From positions 46,378,381 to 46,442,380 of the forward strand of contig NC_087065.1 of assembly GCF_963678635.1 (NCBI RefSeq): a stretch of 64,000 nt of DNA, in the 5' to 3' direction. The notes beneath the pieces are model-generated. The model was not told the DNA's origin. It worked only from the letters and a program-made list of their open reading frames with translations, and made no database searches. The number at the start of each line of letters is the position of its first letter. Position 1 is the stretch's first letter. This DNA is from Symsagittifera roscoffensis (Eukaryota > Xenacoelomorpha > Acoela > Convolutidae). The position numbers and the translations under genes are program-made. This document shows, one piece after another, positions 27,401 through 39,400 of the stretch.

Positions 27401-30400
27401 AAGGGAGTGAAACAGAATGATTTTTGCCAAGCCTGTTTTATTTTCAAACTAATGTTTTTTTTCAAACATTTTTGTTCAGTTTTACTTTTTAGGTTTCTCC
27501 ATCTCACTTTGTCAAGTAAAAATTGATTTTTTTTTCGTCTAGTACCGAAACAAAACGAGCAAATTGTTTCAACTTGCAATGATTTATTTCTCGGAAGAAA
27601 CTTGAGTATGACAAATCGTTTTATGCGTTCGATACCCGATTTTGAATTTTTTGGTCAATTAGTCCCAATTTCAAATCCCTATAACTCTAGAATAATTAGT
27701 CGCGAGTTAAAATTTTGGAAACTGATATTTTTGCAGTAAAAATTGTGTTGTAATGCTGCTAATAAGCGTGTGTGGAGGTGTTAAAAAACCAATTAAAATT
27801 CAAAATTTTTCAACTTTTTTTGAAAATGTTATTGGCTTTTAAAATGGTAAAGAATTCCGTCAAAAACGGCCAATTAAAAACTCTAAATTTTTCTGAAGAA
27901 AAATTTACCGCTAGCACAAATATTCCGTCATTTTCTTCCACAAACGGAATGTTATGGAAAAATGATCAAATATGGCAAAAGCTATTAGAGAAACCGTCAA
28001 AAATTATCTAAAGAAAAAAAACGTCCCAGGAGGTGCTCGTTTTGTTTATTTTCTTCGAAAAGCAGATTAAAATTGTTAAGCCAATATAACGATTGAGAAT
28101 TAAAAACACTGTAAGAAACTTTTAAAAGTATTCAAATAATTTGTAATTTGTTGTAATTTGCCGGAGATTTTTATATTTACTTGTGATGAGAACCAATTGA
28201 TCAATAATAAGTCTTTAATATTATAAATCATCGAAAATTGAAAATGGAACTTCCGCAAAGAAATTTTTGTTCAGGCGCTTTTGTCGTTACAAAAACTGAA
28301 GCAGAGTATTTTCTGAAAACTGAATATTTTCTGGCAGTTAGAATGGGGACACTGGAAGCCAATTTCTTCATGCACTGTTACAAATGCATTGAAAATAACT
28401 ACTGTTGCATTAAAAAAATACAGAAAACCGTTTAAGTCTTCAAAAAACGAAACAAATTCTTTCAGACAAAAGGGCACCTAGCACTTCAAAAATCTATTGA
28501 GACTTGTTTCCTAATTGTTTTTTTGGGCTGCACTTTTTAAACAGCTAAATAAATTCAATATATCAGCTCTAAAATTCTATTTGAATTAAGGAACTTTTGA
28601 AACACTTGACCTGAGCAAAATTCCGTTTTTATTGTTGAAGGAGGTTCTTTTGAGAGATACTTATCAGTTTTTCATAAAAAATGTTGCTAATTATTATTTG
28701 ATGTGCTGTAGAACTGAAATAAAAAAAATATATTCAAAAATTAGTCATTAGAATGTTTCTTAAATGAATCCCAAAAAAGAATCCCAAATTTCCACAAGAT
28801 GTCTCTGCTATTTTTAATTCCGTCCTACTTTATATATAAGTTATGTGAAATGAGATTTTTCGCTCTGCTCCGACTTTTATATTTTGTGGAAAAACAATCG
28901 AAATCCGCTCGAGAAGAATTTAAAATCATTTTTCGAAAAGCAGACCTTCAGAAAAAAATAAGAAATTGAAGTTTCTGCTAAATTGTTGGCAATATTGTAC
29001 ACCGTCAGATAATTTAAGGAAAAATTAGATAATTTGAGAGATTAAAATTGACAAAACTTGTGCGTTTTGACAAAAAAGTATGTACAAAAGATTTCATTAA
29101 AAATAACTTTCAATGGTTGATTAAAGCATTTAAAGGTGCCAATATTTCCACCTAAAAAGCATTGATAACAGACAATGAACGAATGATAGAAAGTTTTTTG
29201 TCAACGACTTCAATCACCGAAGAGAGCCTTTAACCTTCTCCCAATTTAAGACAAAACATGCTATTTGTCATAATCATCAACTCAAAGTGTTAGACGAAAC
29301 CGCGTACACACCTCTTTGAAAACTTTTTGTTAATGTGTTGATCACGTCTTGTGTAACTTTCAATATACCAAGAGAAATTCAAACCAACTTTAGCGAAGAG
29401 CCATAATCTTTGTCGAGGTCACTGAAATTGAAAGAGGTTTAAAGTATTGCGAATTAGTTTCATCAGTCAAGAAAAATACATAATGAAACATATTTTCATA
29501 AAACATCATTTCGATTAGAAAGAGAAGTGTTTTGTATAATGTAAAAGTTATTTGACAAAAAACCTTCGAAGGTGGGCGGGTTTTTCAATTCCCAAAAAAG
29601 GACCACCATTATTATACTCTTACAGTATGCCAGATTATCATAATTGGAAAAAGCTAAATACGCTGAAAACTATACTTTTCTTCATATCTCTAAGATGTTC
29701 CACTAGGGATCTGATCCTATAGTTTCGACTGTGGATAAACTACATCGACTACTAAGTCGATAAATTAATAGATCGACTATGGATAAACCAGCCGAAGTAT
29801 AAACGAACCGAAACTGAGCAGATTCGATAAGCCAGCCAATTTTTTTTAAACTAATTATTACATAATTGTTAGAGAGAGACAATTATTACGCAACGGCTAA
29901 GTGTTTTCCACTGGTTTATACTTGAGCTGATTTTTATAACTCCACAAATTATCAGCCAACCTGTAGTTTTGCTCGTAGAGTTCTGTGCTGGGTACTATAG
30001 ACTCCACTCCACCCAGTGTGCGGTACCACTTGATCTTGGGGATGGGGGCTGCATTAGCTGAGCAGTTCAGAACTTTCGATTGTCCTTTCTTTAGCACAAT
30101 CTCAGTTGGCAGAGCGGGACCGATGAATTTGGGTGGATAGTTGCGAGCTGAAAAAAATGACCGGCTCAACATATAGAGGCGGGTTCATTGATGGGTGCCT
30201 TTAAGATTCTTAGGAAGAGAGTTTTTTGTGCGTTCTCATTCTAATTATTTTTTAAAAATCTATTTGCAACAACTACTGCACTTCGAAAGCAATACATGAC
30301 CGCTCTTTTCTTGGCGCGGGAATCGACATGACCTGTAAACTATTTATGTAGGAGAGAGTTATACATATACAATGCATTAATGAAATTGCTTGTACCGAAA

Positions 30401-33400
30401 ATTTCACGAAAGATCATGCAAAAACCTATACAACATGTTCAGTTACCTGTTTCGAATCATCTTGAATCATATCGTTTAATTAAAAGTATAATAGCATTCA
30501 AGGGACTTTTTTCGCCATGACCACTGCCCTAATTGTGCTCTTGTTTTCAAATTAGGCAACGTTTTGGTTGTAGAAGCTCGAGTAGTACGTCGCCTTTTCA
30601 GCGGATCCGAATTAAAAGTATCAAGAGTGCTTTTTCCTGTAAGTTGTGTTGAAGTTTTATAAAGAAATGTTTCAGCCGAAAATTGTTTCTAAATCTTATT
30701 CATGCAAGATATATGAAGCTTGGTCAAATTTGCCATCAAAAAATTTAGTTTTGAAAAAACATTTTTTCATAAAAAGTTTTCACCAAGACGAGGCACAAGC
30801 AATATGGACAACCATGAAAAAACTTTGGTTTTGCTCAGCAGTTGTTAAATAAAGTTGCAAAAATTTTGAGAAAGACACTACCCTATATAGCAGTCCATCA
30901 ATTTCAGCTAAGAGACGCGAAAATTTTATTAACACAATTTTTGAATTTAAACCCTTTGTCGACCTGTATTCCTTAGTATTTGAAATCAAAACTTTCAGCC
31001 ATCACACTGTTGTCAAAAACTTTTTTTTCACTATTGCAAACTCCAATTTTCATCACGTTGCATTTCGATTGGTTTATTAAAAGCTTGCTATCTATACACC
31101 AGTAACTATCATTTTGCAGTGCTGACAGAAATTTCAGAACTTAAAAGCAAGTTTCTGAAAAAACAAAAAATATAAAACAAAATTACTTGAAAGCTGATGG
31201 CTGGGGGCATACAATTAATCTATAAAAGAGTCAAAACAGGACCCAGTACGGATCAGCGTGGAACACCTTTCATTCAATTTAACCTATCCGAAATTGATTT
31301 GTTTGAATAGCTCAATTGTTGTAGATTTGTGATATAACTACACAATGAATTTTAAATTTTCTCTCGAAGACCAAATGAATAATTTTTTTCGAGTAAACTT
31401 CTCTTCCAACGGTATCAAATGCTTTCGTTAGGTCAAAAAAGGCAAAAAATAATTGAAAATTTTTGTTGTCAAATGATTTCCTTGTAAAACGTGAAATTAA
31501 TTTAAGTTACAATATTAGATAAACGTTTGAAATTTTTTTTGTTAAACTCAAAAAGACAATAAAACTATTGAACGATAATCATTGTTTTTTTTTCACCACA
31601 TTTATGCAGTTGTAGTTTACTTAAAAATTTGAAAAAATTAGAAAAAATTCTTCTGAAAGAATGCATTGAGAAAATACGCTCAATGGTGATAAGTCAGCAC
31701 TGGACTAGAAGCTTTCAGAGTTTTTATACATATCCTATCATGACCAGTTGATTGTTTTTGTTTATATGTTTAAGCTCCTTCAAGACTTCGCATCTATTAG
31801 TATCATGTAACACAAATATGTGTTACATTGAAAACTGGCCTGTAAACAGTTTGGTCAATAAATTTCCAATTGTATGAAATTTTTATGAGCCTTAGTGAAA
31901 ATATGAGCAATCATTTGATAAAATACTGAACATTTCTTGCAATTGTTTGCTTTTTTTTTGTTTTGTTCAATGATCTTCGTGTTTTCGCATATGAGTCTGG
32001 TGGTCTTTTCGTTCGCAAGTTGCAGTTTGTCTAGAATTTGGAGATTTCTAGCAGTACCCCTAATTGGGATACTGTGCAAACATCCGACATGTCAACCATT
32101 GGAAAAATCAAAACAAAACAAGGATAGCCAGTTACTGCGCCTGTAGCAAAGAATGTTCCGAACTTATTCTTTAGAATACTACGGTTTAGAAAGTTTTTTT
32201 TTCAAATTAGTCTAAGCTTTCTGGTTGGTATGATAAAAAAAGATCTGACGTAAAAAAATAAATTAGGCATATTAAGCAGTCATAATACCATAGGAAAATT
32301 TGACGAAAAAATTCGTTAAAAAATATTAGAAATTTTAAAAAAAAATTCAAAATTTTTTAGCAGATTTTTTTGATTTTTTTTCTCAAGTTTTTGGTTCCCA
32401 AAAGGAAGCTCAAAAACTCCAAAAACTAGCTTTGCTTGCTCAAACTTAAGTTAAAAAGCCCTAAATCAGGCATAAATCAGCTGTTCTAAGCATGCTCGCT
32501 CGCTTTATTTGCTCGAACTAAAACGAAAACTCAAAAATTTCAAACCGGTTTTTCTTGACACTAGAAAAAATTTTGGGAAATTGTTAGTGTTGTTCGAATC
32601 ACGATGAAAAAAATTTAATGTGATATATCATTCAATCCAGTCCGATAATAATTGTTTGTTGTACCTGATTTTGCGTGGAAAACGAAAAGAAAAAATAATA
32701 AAACAAACCCGAATACAATGTTCCTCCCCATTTTCACTGATCGGAATAAAAAGTGTTGAAAGCGTTCGAAAAACGGCTTTACTAGGGCAGGCATCCGACA
32801 TTTTTCAAAAAGTAGGGCAAATATCCGATTTCAAACGTTCGTTTAACAGATGCTCTAGTAGTCAATGAAGGCGAATCAATGTTGCAAGCTTGACAACAGA
32901 GGGCGGCGACTCTATGCGAATATCCGTTTATATATAAAAGATTTCATGCAAAGCGGTGATGCGCGCGTAGCGAGCCCACCGGCGACCTTAAGCCGAGAGT
33001 CGGCTAAGTTGAAATTGGTAACGAATTACGTCTTGTTTTTGTAATTCTAAGGTCATATTATTACATAGTTATTATGCAAGTTGGAGTGTGTGATATAGCG
33101 GATGTTTAACATATCGGCTGTTTGCCCTAGAACCCTCTATTTGGTATAGATTCTGGGTCAGCGTTTTCTTATTTGTTTCAAAAAGCGAATGAAGTGCAAG
33201 GAAAAAAATATGTTTCAATGGAAGTTCTGTTAAATATCCTCCGGAAAAATAATGTAATGATGAACTTTTGTTCTACCTCTGGCGTAGATGACTACATCTG
33301 AAGAGAGTGCAGTGCCTTGTTTGTTGGTGACCTGCAGAGTGTAGGTCCCACTGGCACCATTTGTCACCTTCTGAATCTCCATGGAACCTAGAAGTTTTTA

Positions 33401-36400
33401 ATATAAACATATCATAGTTAAGGGGAGGGGGGGGGGGGTGCGGCTGGGAAAAATTCTAGATCTGCCCCTGATTCTAGACATGCAGTAACCCATTTCGAAA
33501 CTTCCGTTCAAACGCGAATTCTCCATAGTTGCACTATTATTACCACACGCCGAATTTTCATTCAATCATTCATCATGCGTACTTTCATCAATGTCAAAGT
33601 GTTCAAATAAATCATTTAAGCATCATTGTCACTTGTTATTGAAACACAAGCCATCGTGAAAAAATGACGTAATTTATCTCAAACTTGCAATCTTTAAATA
33701 CTACAACAAATTTCCGAGCTGTCGTCCGAAATTTTTAAATTTCAACGTCAACGTTGATCCTTTTGACTGGCACTTAATGAACCACTCCTACAAAGATTTT
33801 TCCTGCTTCACCTACAAATTTTTGTGATGCTTGTAAAACATTTGCAGAAAGCAACAAATACGAGAAAAAAACAAGAAAAAGCATAGATAAGAAAAAAATA
33901 TATGCAAGAAGAATTACAGTAGAAGAATTTACAGAAAACTTCATAATTTGTCAGCATGTGTTTAGGACCTGAAGAAAGTTGGTAACAACTATCACAATTT
34001 CATTTTTATTGCCCTTTTATTGCTGTACGGTCAATTTTCGACTGATTAGGCTTTGTGAAAAAGATTTTTAAAATGTCAGCTGGAATGAGAAATAGTCAGA
34101 ATAGTAATGGAAAAAGAAACAAAATAGGGGCTTATACTAAATGAACATTTATGAAGCTGTCAAGAAAAAACTATCAATCGTGTGTAAATACTTCCGTCGT
34201 TCAGGTAATTCTGACGGTAAGAATTATAACAAACGACTTTAGAGCTGGCTTTTAATTTCAATCACACCCACAAGTAACCTTTGTTAGTCTGACCTATAGA
34301 GCTGACTGTAAAATCAATAAATGCTGATTGCGTATATTGCAAAGGGGCAAAGTGACAGACAGCTCCCCGTAACATTGATCAAAAGCCGCCGCCATTTGCC
34401 GTAAACAGTTTTTTGAAGTATTATTTATTGGAGGTTGCTACCGATACTTTTTTTCTGAAATTGTTTGAAACTGAACAAGGACTCTCAGTTAAAGACAAAG
34501 ATATATATGAATTTTTGTATGCATGTAAAATATGATGAAGCATACAAAAAAAATTGAAAAATTTTTCAAATCCCCCGACGCTATGTAGTTTAAGAAGTGA
34601 CATATTTAGCGACCAGTTAATTTTGAACAGGATCAAGTACCTTTTTATAGCTTTCATTATTTAGCGTGGAGAAGATTCCAAATTACAAAGTAATCATTTT
34701 TTGTGAAATTTTAAAGATTTTTGAAATTAAAAACTACTTAGACTTTCAAAATTTTGCATGAATACGAGCAGTCCTGATTTTTCTTTGTTTTCATTTCCAG
34801 AAAGCAAGTTATACCTTTTATAAATTTAATTTTGTTGTCTATTCTGAAAACAACACATCAAATTTGAAAAGTTAGACCAGTTTTTTTGTTTCCCATGATA
34901 TTCGAAAAAAAAACATTTTTTCGAAACTAAGAAGTAGAATCAGTTTTAATTTAAAATATCTAGTCACCATGCGGATTGCTTTTTTCTCGTTTTAAATTTC
35001 AACTTTAAAAATAAAGAGGAGATGAATTAATGGGTGGTGTTTTGACTTGTAGAACACCGGATTTTTATAATCGAATGATCCATTGATTCTAGTTGATTTA
35101 GATATCGAACCTTCTTCAGTAAAATTTTTTGTTCGAAATGTATAATCAACTAAAACGATTGATGAAAGCGGAGAATCAATCACGCTTTGTACGCGCCGCA
35201 AATAGAGCCCAAGGTAAGGTGATCGACTTATGTTTCGACAGTTATTTAGGTTGAACAAAAACTTTACTCAACAAGCTTCGAAATCTAAATCAACTAGAAT
35301 CAATACATCGTTCCATGAAAGTCGATACACCAGGGCCAAAAACATGGGATCATCGATTAGAAAAATCAGTAAAAACTGTTTAAATCCCGTGTTATACAAG
35401 TCGAAACACCACCCATTTATTGATTTCTTATTTATTCTAAAGTTGGAATCAAAAAATGAGAAAAAAATTATACGCCTGGTGACAAGATGTTTCCAAATTG
35501 AAACTGCTTCTACTTCTTAGTTTTGGAAAAATGTCCACACACACCCTAATACCCCCCAACAATTAACGTCTTTTCAGACCCCACACACTCTTTCACCATT
35601 GACCCCTCGGGGGATAATCTTGGGGGATTTATTTTTTGAGCGCAAACTGGGGAAAGAGGGGGTAGGGTGACTTAAAAAAGGGCTGAACATGGGATGGGGG
35701 ACAAGGAGGGAATCAGAGACGTAATTTGGAAAGAAGTTAAGAAACAGTAGAAACTAGAAAAAATATAAGGTAAAAAACTGTGAAGGGAAAAAATCGAAAA
35801 CAGAATAACCATTTTTCATAGCCACAGTAAGTCTCATTTTACAAATTTTTAACAAAACGTGCAGTAAATCAATATAAACTGCCAACTTGCTTTTGATTTA
35901 CCGCAAAATGTTGAAAACACTGCAAAAATTTGAACATTTCAGATTAATTTTAGAGAAAAGTTCAAATAAATAATCTCTTATGATTGATAACAATCGATTA
36001 TAAGTGATTAAAATAGATAATATTGATTTGTCTAGTACAAGACTATTCGTATCAGGGCAAAGCCCTGAATGTTCCGACTGCCTTTTAACGTTTATGAAGC
36101 CGTAATAACATTAAAAAATTAAATGTAATAAAACAAAATAGAAAATATTTTTTCTAAAATATGAAATGTTTTTATGCAAATCATCCCCCCACACGCCATA
36201 TAAAGTAAAAAGTGATAAACTGATAAATTTTGCTCCTAGTAGCAAATCAATTGTACAAGTAGGCTTCCTTCGACCAATTTGGAACGATTTCTAAGACGGA
36301 TTAAATCTCTGCTTACACGTTAACAGCGCGAAATATATCGCGCGTTAATTGTCCCAAACTGGCCAAAATGGTAACTTTACGAAAAATGATCACAGGTAAA

Positions 36401-39400
36401 ATATCTTTTCAAATTTAAGCTCAAGACAACAATACCTTTCGAATGACATTTAAAAATCCCGTCAAAAATGGCTAGTTAAAAAGTCGAAATTTCTCTGAAG
36501 AAAAAAAACCCACCCCGAGCACAAATATTCCGTTACTTTCGCATCGAAAGTCGGAACAATAATCTAATATTTTAATTTGTGTGGAGACTGACAATAAAAA
36601 CAATATGAACGATTATTATCTATGTAACTTCAGTGCGGGAACTTATTGCTTGCAAAAAACTTTAAATCAAACGCAAATCTAAAATTTTAAATGAGCGACT
36701 TCCGTGAATCGTGGACGCTAAATTTTGAATCGTGGACGCTATGGTAACAAAGAAACAACAAATGTTTCTGGGCAGTCACGTTTTACCTGTCGCACCCGAT
36801 TTGTCTGGGTAAGTTTTGTAGCTCGACCGATTTAAAATGATAAGTTTCGTTGAATATTTAAAAATTTGTTGTTAAAATGGTTAAAAAATCATGCAATGAT
36901 TGTGCAGAAAATGAATTCAATTAAATTCGGTGGTGTCAAAACCTTAAAACAAGATAAGTCATGCACAGGTGGCCGTCTTTATAAAATACCCTACCGGGTC
37001 CGAGGTACGAGTAAGCTGCAAATAAAACACACGAAACAAGTCAGAGGTCAGTCGGTTAGAAAGGTCAACAATTAAGCACCAGCAATATGCATATAGTAGA
37101 GTTAACAGTCCGAAAAGTTAGTTGATTAAAAAAATGCATTTTCCCGTCTCCAAACTTCAGGAATCACTTCGTAAGACAAGTTTTCAAAATCTCATCGCTT
37201 GCTTTATTGTTTGAAGCATGTTTAACAGGCAAAATAAATTCGATATTTCAAAACTGTAACTCAACCTGACTTCTGTAGAAAAAATTATTTGTTCATAAAA
37301 ATAAAAATAGATAAACTCTTATTTGTTAGATTTAGAATCGATCAATTTATTGCAGGAAAGAGTAATGTTCAATTAATCTACTTGTAACTTGGCCTACCAT
37401 TGGTGTAGATGACGTAATTGTCGTAGTCGGGGTAGAACTCGAGTGGAATGTCGTCTTTGAACCACCTGTACTCGGTGAGTGAGTCTCGTGGTGTGACGTC
37501 TGCTCTGATTGGCTGTCTCACTGTGTTCACCTGTAGTGTCTTCTGACTGGAGCCAATCATTTCCACTTCCGGAAAACCGACTTGAGAACCTGAATCGAGA
37601 ACTGATTTAAAATAAATCATAATAATTATGACTTAAGCTTAGTCCGTTTCTATCAATTCGCCACATTCCAGACTGAGTTATTTAGTTCAGCGACCTTCCT
37701 TTTTTTCGACTCAAGGCCGCTTTTTTGCAGTTAGAACTTTCCATAATACCACCATTGCATCCGAAATTGGTCAGGCTGAGGTAGGCCTTAAGCTAGAGGT
37801 CAAGTGAGAGCTCATCCTCAAACACTATAATTGCCATGGCAGGGGTTCGAATACAAAATCTGATGATCTCCATGTGAACGCCTTACCAATTTGCGCCTCA
37901 TAATTTGAAGGGTACACCTCTTCATCTGAATGGTTCATCTTAATTTTCATTTAATTCTTAACATTCTCTAATAATTACTTGTTTAAGGATTCAAATACGT
38001 CATGAAAATTGCATGGAACGTCTTCGACAAACAAATGTGTCGGAAAGTATTCTATAATTACTTGTTTAAGGATTCAAATACGTCAAGAAAATTGCATGGA
38101 ACGTCTTCGACAAACAAATGTGTCGGAAAGTAGAAAAAAATTGGGTGGGCTATTTTCCGCGCTAAGTCAGGTAACGCAAACAACATCAAATGAGGTCGGT
38201 AGAAATTCAACTTTTCCAAGTCGCAAATCGAGCCCCGATGAAAAACTTTGGAAGCTTGACCAGTATCGAGAGAATCGCTAAAAAGATTTTTTCATTTCAT
38301 GAGTACCTTTCTAAAACAACCGCTTGTTAACTTTCAAGATTTTTATGCTGTTCATTAGAAGCGTAAGAATTACATTATTGAAGTATACAAAACTCAAAGT
38401 TTGCATCTAACCATAACCAATTGTAGATAAACTGAGGTGAATTTATGGAACTTCAATTGTCTTTAAACTTTTCAATGGCAGCTTTAAAATTTTCATAATT
38501 CAATTAATTAAGCAAAATTAGTGTCCCGATGTCATACAAAAGTTTTCAAGGCTCAAACAAACAAAAATATTTATATTATGTTACTTGTTTGCTCACTTTC
38601 CTTGTTCGAGTAAAAGTTCTGATCCAATTTCTCAGGACACAGACATACTTTCAAATTTTGTTAAATTCGAATCACGCCCTAAAATTCTCTGTTGTGATAT
38701 ATCATTCGAGCCATTGTGATGATTGTTTGTGAAACCTACTTTTGCGTTCACTTTAAAGACAAGGCTCCTTCAGGGGTAGAAACACAAAATTAAAGCAGGC
38801 AAGAGTCCCATTTTTTAAATTTGGCAAATTGAGAGGGTTCTGGAAACGTTTCGAGCTGACAGCTTTAATTTTTATTTTTTCAGAAACAAAATAGAAATTG
38901 TCTATCGTAAAAATCTCATTGATGGCTTTTTGTTTTTACTGGTTTCGTTTCACAACAATTCATTATCATGAACCGGTCATCACCAACTTTCAAGCAACTA
39001 AAAGTATCTTTTATATCATAATGACTTTGTTTGAATCCCTCCTTTATTTCAAATATAGTCAAAAAAAGTTTCGAAAAAAAGAGAGCTCGTAAGAAGGAGG
39101 ATGCATCAATATTCTGACTGTCCTTCAAATCTATACGGCGCCTTGACTGTATTTTATTAAAACAGTGTAGTGTTTTGGAGAGATATAAAAACCAATTTGG
39201 GCGATTTGAAAACAAACATTGAAGCACCACACCTGAACTGACAGCATTTTGAATAATAATGTTTGCCGAAACTAATTTTCAGTTTTAAAACAAAGGAAAA
39301 CTGTGTTTTTCGCTTGTTTTTATATATATCTGACTTCAAATATGTTATTGAGTAGCATTTATCTATGTAGTTGGTTTGAAGTGAGCAATAAGTTTCGAAA

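Larger units (their letters stand above)
25895..29960 (-). other. LAR-like intron inside Ig3
   Basis: About 4.1 kb, phase 2. Contains a family D piece (26537-26585) and a full family A copy (26845-27350). The stretch 27360-29960 is AT-rich with open frames of 65-79 codons that I cannot assign. Confidence 0.6.
33388..37397 (-). other. LAR-like intron inside Ig2
   Basis: About 4.0 kb, phase 1, at the site of vertebrate micro-exon A. Contains a G4-A-G12 run (33422-33438), the large foldback (34914-35534) and a full family A copy (36038-36559). Confidence 0.55.

Noticed and set aside
37836-37910. tRNA gene on the minus strand
   Set aside because: GAGGCGCAAATTGGTAAGGC and TATTCGAACCCC look tRNA-like, but the T-arm does not fold. 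Probably a tRNA-derived repeat remnant.
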